The notes under the pieces: generated by a model
What the model was told of the DNA's origin: nothing
Database searches by the model: none
What the model saw: only the letters and a program-made list of their open reading frames with translations
NCBI GenBank assembly: GCA_963969395.1
Contig: OZ017796.1
Span: 46,366,243 to 46,430,242 of the forward strand
DNA: 64,000 bases
Origin: Pseudoscleropodium purum
Taxonomy: Eukaryota > Streptophyta > Bryopsida > Hypnales > Brachytheciaceae
Reading direction: 5' to 3'
Position numbers and translations under genes: made by a program
Shown here: positions 24,985 to 37,045 of the stretch, piece after piece
Layout: every line of letters starts with the position of its first letter
Numbering within the stretch: position 1 is the first letter of the stretch

Positions 24985-26986
24985 GGAAGAGTTTGGTTAC
25001 TAAGATGCACATGGCTAGGCAGATGGTGACCGTGTCCTGACTTGACTCCGCCAGAGTGACGCTCCTCTCCACTGCAGCGAACGCTTGAAGCCCCGGCGTG
25101 ATCGTCTTGAGGTGGAAGAAGGGAAAGGTCAGCAAATTGCTTGTTCCATCCACGCCAGTGCATCTGTAGTACCAGCAGTTTGTTCGTGACGTGGACGTTA
25201 CGGACCATCTCCGTTTGAACTACTCTTTGTTTAAATCAACACATACATGGTGGCACAAACTTTAGTTGGCCATTGCCTCATAAATTGCTATGTTTTATTT
25301 AACACGGACATGGTGCGGATTAGGCTTGTTAATGAAGACGTCATCGTGGGGGGAACCGAAGTCCTCACGTGTTTCTGCAAACGAAAGAGACTTGGCCAGA
25401 TCCCTCTCCATTCTGACTTCAAGAATATCATGAGGGCGAGGTGTACCGCTCCTGTGATGATCGATTTCCTTTCCTTTTCCAAAGCGTACGTCAATTAACT
25501 CTGACACTCCAAGCACACGATCGCAAGTAGGTCCTCGATCAGGTGCAATAATGAAACTTTACTGACTGAAGCAGGCTACGGGCAGATGGATTTAGATCCT
25601 GGGCACCTAGAGGAAGAAATATGGTAAACAAATCCCCACGTGCGCTGCTGTCCGTCAACAGTGAGAAACAGACATCCCTGTTCAAGTGGGGAGTGGGGAC
25701 CCCGACCACTCAACCTGGTCACGGTGCGGTTAAATTATAAGCGAAGTTTAGTTGAGGAAAGGCGATTTCTGAGCAGCTGATCATATCTGTGTCTGCCAAA
25801 CAAACGAACGAAGATTTTTATTCTTCAATTGAGGTCATATTGGAATTGACGGAATTGAAGAGCAGGCAGCTGCAGCAGTAGCAGCTCGGCATCAGCTTTC
25901 GATCGATAAGAAGTATCAAGTCAGACTCGCAGCAGCAGCAGCATCGCCCATGTCAGAAGATCCATCAAATTAGTATTATGCTGGTCAATGCAGTGGAAAG
26001 AGTCCATCATCCCGGTCAGAGCTTGAATTGAGAGGTGGAGGAGGTAGAAGCTAGTGCCTTTGCTTGTGCATGTCGATCGTTGTCATGAACCTAAATGCAT
26101 ACTTGTTATTAATACTTCAAATTTTAGTTAAGTTTTCGAGCCGGGAGTTGGCGTTGTAAGGGGGAGGGTGTGTCCAGACTTAGTATATATGTTTCGACAA
26201 ACTGTTACATCTTTGGAATTTGCTGCGCGCTTCGATGAGAGAATTCAAGAGGGTTCAAGCTGCCAAGTGTACGTCGCTTAATTAGCTTGTGCGGTAGCAG
26301 CCACAGCTGGGATAGCGAGGAGACGTGAAACGATTAGACCATACATAGACATACTGTTAGTAGCTTTGGGTCTAAGGTTCTTTCAGTTCATTCTCAGTGT
26401 CGTGGATGTCAATTACGCGAACAGGCGTATACGGCGTCGCTCGATCCATTGATGCAACAATAATTCGTTCGAACGAGCACCACCTCGCTCTCTCTTCACT
26501 TTCTCCATAGCAATTCCTTGGTATCTGAGTTTGTGCTAGCTAGCCTGATCAATTGGTCTCGAGAGTGGGTTAGAATGAAACTATAGCACACCATGTACTA
26601 ATTCCTATCAGAAATCCGTGAGGCGGAGTCAAATCTTTTATATCAGGTTTGTTGATCGATGCTTGCTGCGAGCGCAGGTAGTCTGTACCTTTGAGAGTAG
26701 TGCGTATAAAGATCACAGCAGCAATGTAAATTTACGCAGTTGTTTTTGTTCAGCAAGCTTCTCCACTCCAATTTCACAACCATACTGTAGTATAATTAAA
26801 GAACAGGACATAGTAGAATTAAAGAACTGTTAGTAGGTTATAATTAAGTTCGAAATTATTTGTGACTTCGTCTCTTACAGATTGTCGGTGATGTTGGTTC
26901 GAATAATTGCTGTAGAATTTTCAGGCTAGATCGTCGGTCCGTCGGACGGGAACGATTAGTCTACCCCAAGTCTGTGTGCCTTCACC
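24985..26986. other. Upstream region of the KUP gene, includes a GC-richer unexplained block
   Basis: The segment 24985-25500 is much less AT-rich than its left neighbour and is open for short stretches on both strands. For example, a minus-strand reading gives ITPGLQAFAAVERSVTLAES and LAMCILVTKLF before running into the family B element. I do not recognise a family; it may be the cut end of a decayed gene. From 25.5 kb to 26.98 kb lies likely promoter and 5' UTR of the transporter. It has CAG-rich words near 25870-25950 and no convincing ORF. Confidence 0.35.
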
Positions 26987-29900
26987 ATGGCGACTCCTGC
27001 GTCGCCGCTCGGCGCTGCTGAGAATGGACAACATCATGGGGAAACGAACGAAGTAGGGGAGAGCTCACCAACTCCCGAATTGGCCATACGAATCGAGGAA
27101 GATGAGGAAATCCTCCGAGACGAAGAACAAATGGGCGCGACCAAACTGCGAGCCGAAGAAGGACTCATTCGACGCTTGTCGCGGAAGCTGCTCCCACGCC
27201 CCGATTCTCTGGATGAGGAGTCCATGCGCGTCAGAGGAATGGACAATACTGCTCAAGTAAGCGCAACATACAAAAACATAAATAACAGTCTTCCCCGTCA
27301 GTGTAATTGTTGTTCGGGTTGTATTATGCTTCAACTTTCTTGTAATTAAACGAATGTGTCAATTTGGGTCACACAACCCCACCCCACCCAACACCCCAAT
27401 GAAAATAATTGTTCTCCACGATTTATATACGTGTGTGTACTATTTCCGACAGTAATCAACAGGTAGCTCTGACCCAGCCTAGCCTGTGGTAGAATTTGTA
27501 TGTCTGAGAGCAGCCCCATCCAGCCAGAAACCTCCACGGGGCAACTCTAAAAAACACTGTCAAATGCAAAGCGGTCTCTCTTTTACTCCCGAGTCCGCCA
27601 TTCTCCTTCCCAAACCCGCAAACCGGCCAAGTTGGCGAAGTACGAGGAGCCTGCAACTTGGTTCACAATAGAAAGATTTTTAAGTGTCATACCTTTTCAA
27701 TCATTGTTATGTGTGCATGAAAACCCTTTTTGTAATGAAAAAAAATTTCCTCCCCTTTTTATGATACGGAAAAGTTCATTTCAGGTTTGAGGCTTGGATT
27801 GCCGGCTTTTGCATTGGGTCAATATTTTTTTTTAAATGTCACCGGAACGGAATGAGGTCCGACACCATCCACTTGAAAATTCCGGTACTGTCCCTGTTTC
27901 CGCTCATGGATTGGAGATGCCCTGATGGGGCAGCTTGGGTTTTAATTGATTCTTGGGCGTACAGATACCATCGAAGGCTCTGATTCTGAAACTGGCGTTC
28001 CAGAGCATTGGAGTGGTGTATGGCGATCTGGGCACTTCCCCGTTGTACGTGTACAGCAGCACCTTCACAGATGGCATCAAAAGCAACCAAGACATTTTGG
28101 GCGTGCTCTCTCTCATCATCTACACCATCATCGCTGTCCCCCTCATCAAGTATATCTTCATCGTCCTTCACGCGAACGACAACGGCGAAGGTGAAGCTAG
28201 CTAACGTCGTCGTTCCAGATTCCAGCTTTGGTTTCGAGATCTCTGTGGTGTGCTTTTTTTCATTTTTTCATGGATTTCACGCTCTTTGTATTGCATAGTA
28301 TGGTAGAATTGAAAGTTTCCGAATGGAAACAGAAGCGGAGCGGACGAATTTAATTGGTCGTGCATGTGATGTTGAAGCGCAGGTGGAACATTTGCATTAT
28401 ACTCCTTAATATGTCGATACGCGAAGATCGGCTTGGCGCATAATCGGCAGTCGACGGACCTCAACATTTCGAGCTACAAGCTGGAGACCCCTTCGAGGAA
28501 GATGAAAAGGTCCAATTTCATCAAGGAAGCGCTGGAGAATAGCCGATTCTGGCAGAATGCTCTACTTGTGGTTGTGCTCTTGGGGCCTTGTTTGGTGATT
28601 GGCGATGGTTCCTTGACGCCTGCTATTTCAGGTATTCGATCATTCCGCACAGAAGAGCAGCTAATAGGGAGTCACAGTAGATTTCGGTGAACTCGATCGT
28701 TAAATTCTAAACTTCGTGAACCCCCATCCTCTTGCACTTCCCTATTCCAACAAAGCCATCCCTATTCTCATGGCACCAAATGCAGGAGTAGGTGGTCAGC
28801 TCTAGTGCATTCTCCATTCAAAATTTTCAGTTTCCATCCTTTGTCTTCAATGCTGCTAATTCTTCAGGGCGGGGGCACAATCCATCGCATACGTGACAGT
28901 GGTGTGATGGAGTGCAGTTCTGTCAGCAATTCAGGGAATCCAGGTGCAAGTGCAAGGCCTTTCTACCAGTAAGTAAAGAAAATTCTGACCCCCTGATGGA
29001 TGCAATCGCTGATGGGTAATTGGAAACTTAAGGCTCCAGTAATGGCTTTGTTGAAGTAAATACTGACTGAGTGGGCATATGATTCTGGTGAATGCTTTTA
29101 ATGGATTTTTGCTTGCCTGGCAGATATTACGGTTGTTATCACGATAATAGTGTTGGCATGCCTGTTCAACATGCAGCGCTTCGGCACTCACAGGGTAAGT
29201 GCATAACCAATGGACACTTGTTTTATAAGTTTTGCTAATTAGCGAGGAGATGCATTCATTCTTTTCCTCCGACCAGTGGTGAACTGCACCAGCAATTGGC
29301 GCAAGAAATGAGCTTGAATGCTTGACAACTAATGACGTACATTATATTTTTGGCAATGAATTATTACTTGGGACGGTATGCAGGTGGCGTTCTTGTTCGG
29401 ACCCGCGATGTTGACATGGTTTTTAACAATCGCGGTCATTGGGATATTCAACATTTTCCGATGGGATCCCTCAGTCTTCAAGGCTCTTAATCCATATTAC
29501 GCCATCTCCTATTTCACCCGAAATGGATATGACGCGTGGGTTTCATTGGGAGGTGTGGTCCTCTGCATTACAGGCAAGCTTTCTTCCCACCTCTTCAATA
29601 GACTGATTGGGAAACCACATAATAAGACTCGAGAAGGCTATAAGAGAAAAAATGCCAAGTAGTACTTTTAAATCAAGAATGTGCAAGAATGTAGTTCTTG
29701 GTTCATAACAGGGCTAACAATGAATACAGCATAATGAGTTATAACCCTTCGTCCCTCCCCCTCTCAACACAACAGAACTGGGCTTATTTGCATTGACAGT
29801 TCAATTAGCATTGTGACATATTTTGAAAGCGTGACTAGTGTGAGTGACAGACAAATTTTGCTCAGGATATTTCAAAATGTCGATTCAGAGGTCATATTGA

Positions 29901-31937
29901 AAAGGTCTGAGTGTGTTCTCGATCAAGAGCACGATTGTTTCTTCTAAGCTTTGAATTAATTACAATTCGTTAGGGCATAAGTTGGAGGTAGCTGGGATTA
30001 TTATGCAAGTGATTATGACTGTACTGACATAAAATTTGTTTCGTCCTGACTACGGCTGCTGCAGGAACGGAGGCCATGTTTGCCGATTTGGGCCATTTCA
30101 CTGTAAAATCAATGCAGGTGATAAAACTTGCTCAACATTTTATATGACAGACTGATTCCGGCTTGATTTATTACGTTTCACTTTGAATGCTGGTTCTCAT
30201 CCTTTCCGCTCATTTCATCATCGATAGGGTGCTGACTCATACCTTTAAATTGAGAACTGCAGGTTGCATTTACATGCCTGGTGTTCCCATCTCTGATGTG
30301 CTCTTATATCGGCCAAGCTGCATTTTTGATGAAGAACCAATCCCCTGATGATATCGAATTCACATTCTACCGATCCCTTCCAAGTAAACTGCTTAGTCCC
30401 AATGGAACATTTAGTATACCAGCTGGTAGTTTCAATAGTGCCCTGTTTGTATTACTGGCTATGGCGGAGAAATTAAGGTCTGACTTATGAATTGTGCATA
30501 TTGTGTTTGTGTCTGTAGAGCCCGTGTACTGGCCGATGTTCGTGGTGGCCACATGCGCGGCCATCATTGCCAGTCAAGCCATGATCTCAGCGACATACTC
30601 CATGATCCGCAATGCAATGGCACTTGGTTGCTTCCCTCGTGTGACCGTCCGCCACACCTCCACCAAGGTGCACGGCCAAATCTACATTCCCGAAATAAAC
30701 TGGATCATGATGTTGTTGAGCATCATCATAGTCGGCGGATTCCGCAGCACGACTCAGATCGGACATGCTTATGGTGAGTTTTACTTCAAAGAAGTAATTC
30801 GTAACGCCTTCTTGCGAAAAAAAATTGTAACTAAGATGTAGGCAGATGATCTTGTTGCAAATGAATATTATTACCGGTGATCAAAGGAATTGAATGTTGG
30901 AATCACTGAGAAGCGGTGCCGTGGGTGTTGTAGGGATTGCGGTGGTGGGCGTCTTCTTCATCTCGACGTGCCTGCTCACGCTCATCATGGTCATGATCTG
31001 GCAGACGAACCTTGTCCTGTGCATCCTCTTCTTCGTCGTGTTCGTGGCCATCGAGGGCACTTACTTCTCGGCCGTGCTATCCAAGGTGACGCAAGGGGGC
31101 TGGGTGCCGCTCGTGATCGCTGCGTGCTTCCTCACCATCATGTTCTCGTGGCACATGGGCACCAGGATGAAGCGCCTCTACGAAATCTCCCACAAGCTGT
31201 CCATGGACTGGGTGCTCTCCGCCGTGCAGAACCTGAGCATCTCACGCGTGCCCGGCGTCGGACTGGTGTACACGGAGCTTCCGCACGGCGTACCGGCCAT
31301 TTTCAGTCACATCATTAGTAATCTCCCGGCGATCCACTCTACCTTGGTGTTCGTATGCATCCGCCACATTGCGGTGAGTACCGTCCCGGAAGAGGAGCGC
31401 ATTCTCATCCGAAGGCTGGGTCCGCGGAAGTACCGGATGTTCCGATGCGCGGTGCGCTATGGTTACACGGATTCCGTGAATGGGCCAGAGTCGAACCAGA
31501 GTTTGGAAGCCATGTTGCTAGCGAGTCTGCAGACGTTTATCAGAACGGAGACAGCGGAGACGAATGGGGTAGCATCGCCAAGGCATGGCAACAAACAGGA
31601 GGGAGCGCACGAAGAGCAGGCGGGTGTGGAAAGAGAGGATGCGAAGGCGGTGTCGCAGTCCAAGCAGCAGCAGCTGCTGCAGAAGGAGGAAGAGGAGGCG
31701 GAAGAGGAGGCCAGGAAGGTGGACGAGCTGCTGTTCTTGCAGAAGGCGAGAGACGCGGGGGTGGTGTACGTGCTCGGCGACAATGATGTGCATGCCAAGA
31801 GCGATTCCTGGTTCTTCAAAAAGATTGTGATCGACTATATCTACAGTTTCTTGCGACGGAATTGCAGGGCTAACACTTTGTACTTGAGTATCCCTAAGGC
31901 GAGGTTGCTCAAGGTTGGGATGGAGTACTATGTTTGA
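26987..31937 (+). CDS. KUP/HAK/KT-family potassium transporter (10 exons)
   Basis: Plasma- or vacuolar-membrane K+ uptake protein of the KUP/HAK/KT family, multi-pass with a long cytosolic C-terminus. Exons: 26987-27256, 27965-28190, 28383-28631, 28918-28968, 29124-29194, 29384-29573, 30065-30117, 30263-30383, 30519-30773, 30934-31937, giving 829 codons plus TGA, normal for the family. Signatures: [13 protein letters not shown] (residues 106-118), [88 protein letters not shown] and the C-terminal [20 protein letters not shown] with MEYYV at the very end. The last exon (1004 nt) is GC-rich and encodes a Glu/Gln-rich cytosolic insert. The intron at 29574-30064 begins with GC. The ATG has a strong context (CACCATGGCG). 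The exact subfamily and membrane are not resolved. Confidence 0.95.
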
Positions 31938-32726
31938 ACCATAGAATATTGATCTATGGTTCTGTAGTCGCGTTTGACCCATTTCATTCTCTATCGTAGA
32001 GATCATTTGGAGAAAAAAAACTAACAACAATGAATTTGAATTCTTGTCAATTAACCATTAAAACGGTGCAAGTCAGGACTGAGTATTGGTGTACATTAGT
32101 TAGATAGTCATGTAAATTAGATAATTCTTTATCTTCTCTTTCTTGTGCAGCTTACTCTGAGTACCAGTGCCATTGCCATCAACCTTGGCATGACTATCTC
32201 GTCTTGCTGAATGGTTTAGGCATAGCCCGACTTCCCTAATATTACCTTCTCAAATACCACATTCTCTGTCCACTCTCGGCAAACCCTAGGGAATGAACGT
32301 GCCCAATTCAAAACTCAATCTGCACGTACTCTTGCTATCACACAATACCCTTGCTACAATAGCGTCACAGGAAAAAGATTCATGGAGATGTGATAAGATT
32401 TTCAAGTAGTATATTCTAATATAACATTCGGTCACAATTTCGACACTAAATTCCGACGGCAGGACGACAGTGTGCTTCTAGGAGGGAAAAAAGAGCCATC
32501 ATATATTGATCAGACTCACGACCCAACGACTGCAGTAGCAGCTTTGGTCAGAATTATGCTCGTGCAAACATGAAATTTGCAGCTGATAAACCAGCCAATC
32601 ACCTTAGAATTTGAAATCCTGGATACCACTGCACCCAAACAGATTCTACAAAAGTAACGAACGTACTCAACACCAGAATATAAACTGAGACAAGAAATTA
32701 TCTTAGGACTGAAGCTGTAGTTGCAG
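31938..32726. other. Convergent intergenic region
   Basis: 789 bp separate the stop codons of the KUP gene (+) and the dioxygenase gene (-), so both 3' UTRs must share this interval. No ORF of note and no repeat is recognised. Confidence 0.6.
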
Positions 32727-33995
32727 TCAAGCATCGGTTGTGAGCGTCTTGGCCATGAAGGGGATCGTCATGATTTCTGTTCTGTATTGGGCATAAGTCC
32801 GAGTCTTGTATCGTATGGGTCGCGACTCCGACACCAATTCCGGAATAGGGCTAATCACTTTATCGTCTGTAGTAGCAGCGAACCACCCTATGGAGAAGCG
32901 CTCCGCGGTGTTACCCATCGCTCGATGCTCAGGAGATTTGTATATTCCATTCGTCAAAATCTGGAGTATAGGCACAACTCCAATGAATTAGGGTTTTCTC
33001 ATGGCAATCCATCAAGCACAACATCTATTGAATACTGACATGAGCTGCAGCCATACCTCGATCTGGTCGCCCAAGTTGACCACAAACGCGTCCGCGACGG
33101 GCTCCGCCCACACCCACTCTCCATCTTTGTTAAATTGTAACCCCGCCAGGTCTTGCATCAAGATGGTGAGGCCGCAGAAGTCTGAGTGCTTCTGTAAGCT
33201 GACGATTGTGGAACCCTCTGGAAACGGAGGGTAATGGTTCACCAGAAATGTTTGCTGGTAATCCTCCCCGAAGAATTCGTTGAGATACGACGGTTTAAGC
33301 CCCAGACTCTCCGAGATGAGCTCCATTAAGTGCTTGCTCAGCTTGTCCAGCTCCTGGACGTACTCTTCCTCAGTTTCTCTGCGAGGTTGAATCACGAAAT
33401 ATCAGCGCGTACATTGACCTAAACCAGGAAAGCAAGAAACGGGCGGGACATGTAGCCAGAAGCAAAACTGCAGTACTTAACAACCATGAAGTCAAAGACC
33501 AGCGAAATTGCTGTAACCAAACCTTCACCTGAACGATGAGGGGTTTGTAGGCCACTGCTCGTACTCTCTCGCCGAAAGAGGCCAAGTCCTATGACGCAGT
33601 TGATCCCCCTGATCCAAGGCCCCTTTGGTACCGAATTCTTTGGTTCCATAGCCATGAAAAAGGTCGACGGTAGTGGTTGGAGTCGAGGCCGAGTACTTCC
33701 ATTTCTCCTCCACCGGGAGTGCAAAGAACTCCTTGGCCACCTGACGGATCCTCTCCATCAGAGCTGGAGAGACGCCATGGTTGACGGTTTGAAATCCACC
33801 CCATTCAATACACGCCTCTCGTATCTGTTTCAGTACCTCATCCCGGCGATTGCCGCGTGATTCGTGCAGATCTATCACAGGAACTGCATTTGTACAAGCA
33901 GCAGGATCTATCTCATGCGGGAGTGCGGGTGCCATAGCGAGAGCACCTTGAGCAGTGGAAACCCAGGTCGAAAATATGGCAGAAAGGTCGGACAC
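32727..33995 (-). CDS. 2-oxoglutarate/Fe(II)-dependent dioxygenase, DOXC type
   Basis: Cytosolic oxygenase of the large plant DOXC class (SRG1, flavonol synthase and hormone oxidase relatives); the substrate cannot be inferred. Three exons on the minus strand, 33995-33529, 33378-33057 and 32960-32727, give 340 codons plus TGA, a typical length. The N-terminal DIOX_N part has PVIDLHE and WGGFQTVNHGVS. The catalytic core has NHYPP, HSDFCGL (His220, Asp222), LQFNKDGEWVW, VVNLGDQIEILTNGIYKS, PEHRAM (distal His275) and AERFS (Arg284-x-Ser286, the 2OG-binding pair), so all metal and cosubstrate ligands are present. Both introns have GT-AG ends. A second in-frame Met (MAPALPHEID) could be the real start. 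It lies tail-to-tail with the KUP gene. Confidence 0.93.
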
Positions 33996-34817
33996 CCAAA
34001 GAAGCAGAAATCAAATCACTGTAATCGGGAAATTTGCTGTATGCCCAGCCGGTCGATAGTGACAATTAATAGCAACGACTCAACTGCAAAATGCGGAATG
34101 TGGAGATACGAGACTTCCCCAAGCTGGCTACCGAGAATGTGCATACAATAGGACTCGTGTTCAACACGAACTTACATACATCGGGAGGGCGAGCGACCGT
34201 CGTCTTAGAAATGCAGAGAAGGGATGTGAGAGCTCTTATTGAGAGAGAAAGTGGTCACTTAAGTGGATGACGCCATGATGGAGGGTTAAGGAGCCAGGGC
34301 AGAGGAAAGTGCCGGGGGGGCTTCGGAGTCCATCGAAATGCTATTCAAGAGGTGCAAAGTGCAAGAAAACAGAGCGCAACAGCAAAATAATCAAGATGCT
34401 TCTCCGTTCTCCTGCGCACTTTTAACGAAGCCTCTATATATAGTACTGAAATCTAAAGGTTCCACATGAAGCAAACGCAACCCATGTCAAAGTCGAAGCT
34501 GACAGTGCTCAGCTCGTCACGGCTCGTCAAGCCGTCGCACCATAATTGATAAGAAGAAGATTATGTCAGTAGGCAGTAGTCGCGATATCGAATACCGACA
34601 ATGAAAATCTTGGCCAAGCTTCGGGTGCAGTGTCAGTGTGTGAGCGCGTTGCGCGCGCTTCAGTTGGCCTGCTAGAGTGCGGCACTTGGCACCCGCGTCA
34701 CCAGAGATGAACTTGTCAAGGAACTTTCTTACCCCTTCAAGCATATCGCATGCAAGGGGCATTTAAAAGTCAAAACCTGAATTTTCTCACAGGTCGTCAT
34801 TTGAAATGTTCCTCATA
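33996..34817. other. Upstream region of the dioxygenase gene
   Basis: Moderate GC and no convincing ORF. It should hold the promoter and 5' UTR for the minus-strand dioxygenase. The only clear core-promoter-like word is the TATA-type palindrome near 34.44 kb. Confidence 0.45.
34434..34443 (-). promoter_or_regulatory. Candidate TATA box for the dioxygenase gene
   Basis: The palindrome CTATATATAG lies about 440 bp upstream of the dioxygenase ATG on its coding strand. It is preceded by GC-richer sequence. The distance implies a long or spliced 5' UTR. It is a single-motif prediction. Confidence 0.3.
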
Positions 34818-35097
34818 GCCTAAGTTAACCGGCCAGGGAGGATTGACCCCTCGGCTATTGCCCCATGTTTTACCCTTTTAGAAAACCCTGAAATTTTTTA
34901 TTTGACATGTATGATAAAATTTGCAAATAAAATTTGCAAATTCTGAATTCATATTTGCAATCAGAGCCCCCAAATTTGTTGTGGGTTGTGATGAAATATA
35001 AAATCTAAGTGGTTGAAAATAGGGGGCAATTTTGACATTTACCCTCTAGCGGGGCAATAGAGGGGTCAATCCTCTCTAGCCAAATTTAAGTTTACCC
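34818..35097. mobile_element. Small inverted-repeat element (MITE-like, about 280 bp)
   Basis: The left arm has GAGGATTGACCCCTC (34838-34852) and CTATTGCCCC (34855-34864). The right arm has their exact complements GAGGGGTCAATCCTC (35060-35074) and GGGGCAATAG (35051-35060). The outer parts (TAAGTTAACC versus TTAAGTTTACC) are similar but diverged. The interior is AT-rich and non-coding. I could not fix a target duplication, so the superfamily is open. Confidence 0.6.
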
Positions 35098-36120
35098 TGG
35101 AAGGACACACCCATGACCACTAACTTCAAGCCTCATTGTGCATCACTATGTTTTCTACTATTTTGCAACTAAATTAGATATGAATGAAAAAATTAATATT
35201 TATTTTTTAGAGAGGAAATCATATGTTTACTACAAGTTGTAAGATTTTCAAAATTTGGGGGGAAAATTTGAAAATATTGTGAATTTCTTAAGAAAAAAAT
35301 GAAGAAAATTCATATCAAATACATAATTCACTCAAAAAATCTGAAATTTTGACCATAGATGTATATCATGGTGTATAACATTATAGTATAAACCAATATT
35401 ACCATGTCACTCTAAAATTAGAAAATCAACAAACCATGTTTATAAGACTAAAATCCATATTGCTATAAATATGGAAATTTATGAGTTTTGCAAAATTTCC
35501 AATTAGAGGAGAAACTAAATTTGATAAGCTTCATTTCATTAGTTGGAGTCAATTTCAAAAAATATCATATATATGGCTAAAATTCACATTAACAAGAAAG
35601 AGCAAGAAATGGCCAAAATACACTACAAAGGTGATTTGTGGATTTATCATCTTCTTCTACAATTATACCATAATGAGGGAATTTGCAATACACTAGTAAT
35701 ATACTCAAGCAACTTTTTTCTTTTATAAATTGAATGAAAAAATTGCTTTGTTTTCCAATGAACAATCTTTGGTGAAGTCATCCTAATAGACTCTTTGAAT
35801 TTGTAGCAACATTATAATTGAACTAAAAAAATTAAATTTCCAATATCTACTTTTTATTCCATTTTTCTTTTCCAATTTCTTTTTAACTATAGATTTTTCA
35901 ACACCTCCAAGATAGCCTCTTGGAAGCTTCACATATACCACTTTTGAACTTTTTCTATTGAAATTTTCTTGGTGTGAGCTCAAGAGGTACACCAATTACA
36001 CTATAATGTTCATTGTGATTATCTCCATTTTTGCTACAAATTGCATACTATTTTAAACAAATTTGAAATTAATATAGTTTTTATTAAGAAATTACTTTAG
36101 AAAATGCTTTAGAAATTGGC
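35098..36120. other. AT-rich spacer
   Basis: Strongly AT-rich with short ORFs of biased composition only. No gene or clear repeat is recognised. Confidence 0.4.
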
Positions 36121-36728
36121 GTATCTATTTGTCTATATCCATTTGTCTACATCCTTTATAGCTTATTTGGATACCTTAGACTATAGCTATTAGGAAAAAA
36201 ATGAGCCTAGAAGGGGTCGTGAATCCCAGATAGCAAAGAACAAGTAAGGAACACAAGCCGAAAATAAAATTTAAAAAAATGAGATTCTTTTTTTGGACCA
36301 CATAACATTCAATAGTTGTTAGCCTCTCTACCCTCCCCCCAAATCCCCAATAGAATGGTGTAGAATATTCCATACCTTTCAGTAGTTATGAAAACAAGTG
36401 TCGAAATTTGTCAGATTGTAAGTAGCTAGCCAGATTTACAGCATGCCATGTGATGGAATTTTTGGATGATACCTAAAGAGAGGATAAGGCAGCCTCTCTT
36501 CAGGCTACTCAATGTTATGTAGTGAACTGCAGGGCTTGTAATATTCTTTTAATGCTAAATTTTGGCCACTATTCCTTGCAAGGTTGTGAGAGTTCCATTG
36601 TTGAGAACTCCTCAAAGAGAAGCAACCCCTTTGAGAGCTGATTTTTTTTTTAATGTTTGAGCCTAAAACTTTCAGTGAAATCTTTGAATTGTGAAATAAA
36701 AAAAAGAAAAGGAAAAATAAGAAATACT

Positions 36729-37045
36729 ACAATAGAACTGCAAGTGAGCTTAGTACTTTTGGGTTGGATTTCATAGTCATGACAAAAGGAAAGGGAAGAT
36801 AACCACACCTAACTGTATCCAAATAAGCTATGTAGAGTATCTAGACAAATGGATAATTATACAAATGAGTGTACACAAATGGCATAATTTTTACAAAGAA
36901 AATACTCATTAGGAATATATATTTGTCTACACTCTACATAATATATTCGGACACATTTAGGTGTGGTTCACCCAAAACTTACCTTTCTTCTTGACTACGA
37001 CATCCAACCCAAAGGTACTAAGCTCACTAGCAATTGTTCAATTGT
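36729..37045. repeat. Large imperfect fold-back (arms about 145-150 bp)
   Basis: The left arm (about 36729-36880) and right arm (about 36900-37045) are inverted copies with a centre of only about 20 bp. Matching words, read outward to inward, include GTGAGCTTAGTAC, TTTGGGTTGGAT, TAGTCA, ACCACACCTAA, TATGTAGAGT and TAGACAAAT. A third, shorter arm lies at 36125-36175: ATAGCTTATTTGGATAC at 36158-36174 is the exact complement of 36815-36831. The unit is non-coding. It could be a fold-back transposon or a precursor of small RNAs. Confidence 0.65.

Noticed and set aside
31355..32030. Several ORFs of 80-170 aa on both strands
   Set aside because: They are other-frame shadows of the last, GC-rich KUP exon, whose frame matches the family to its last residue.
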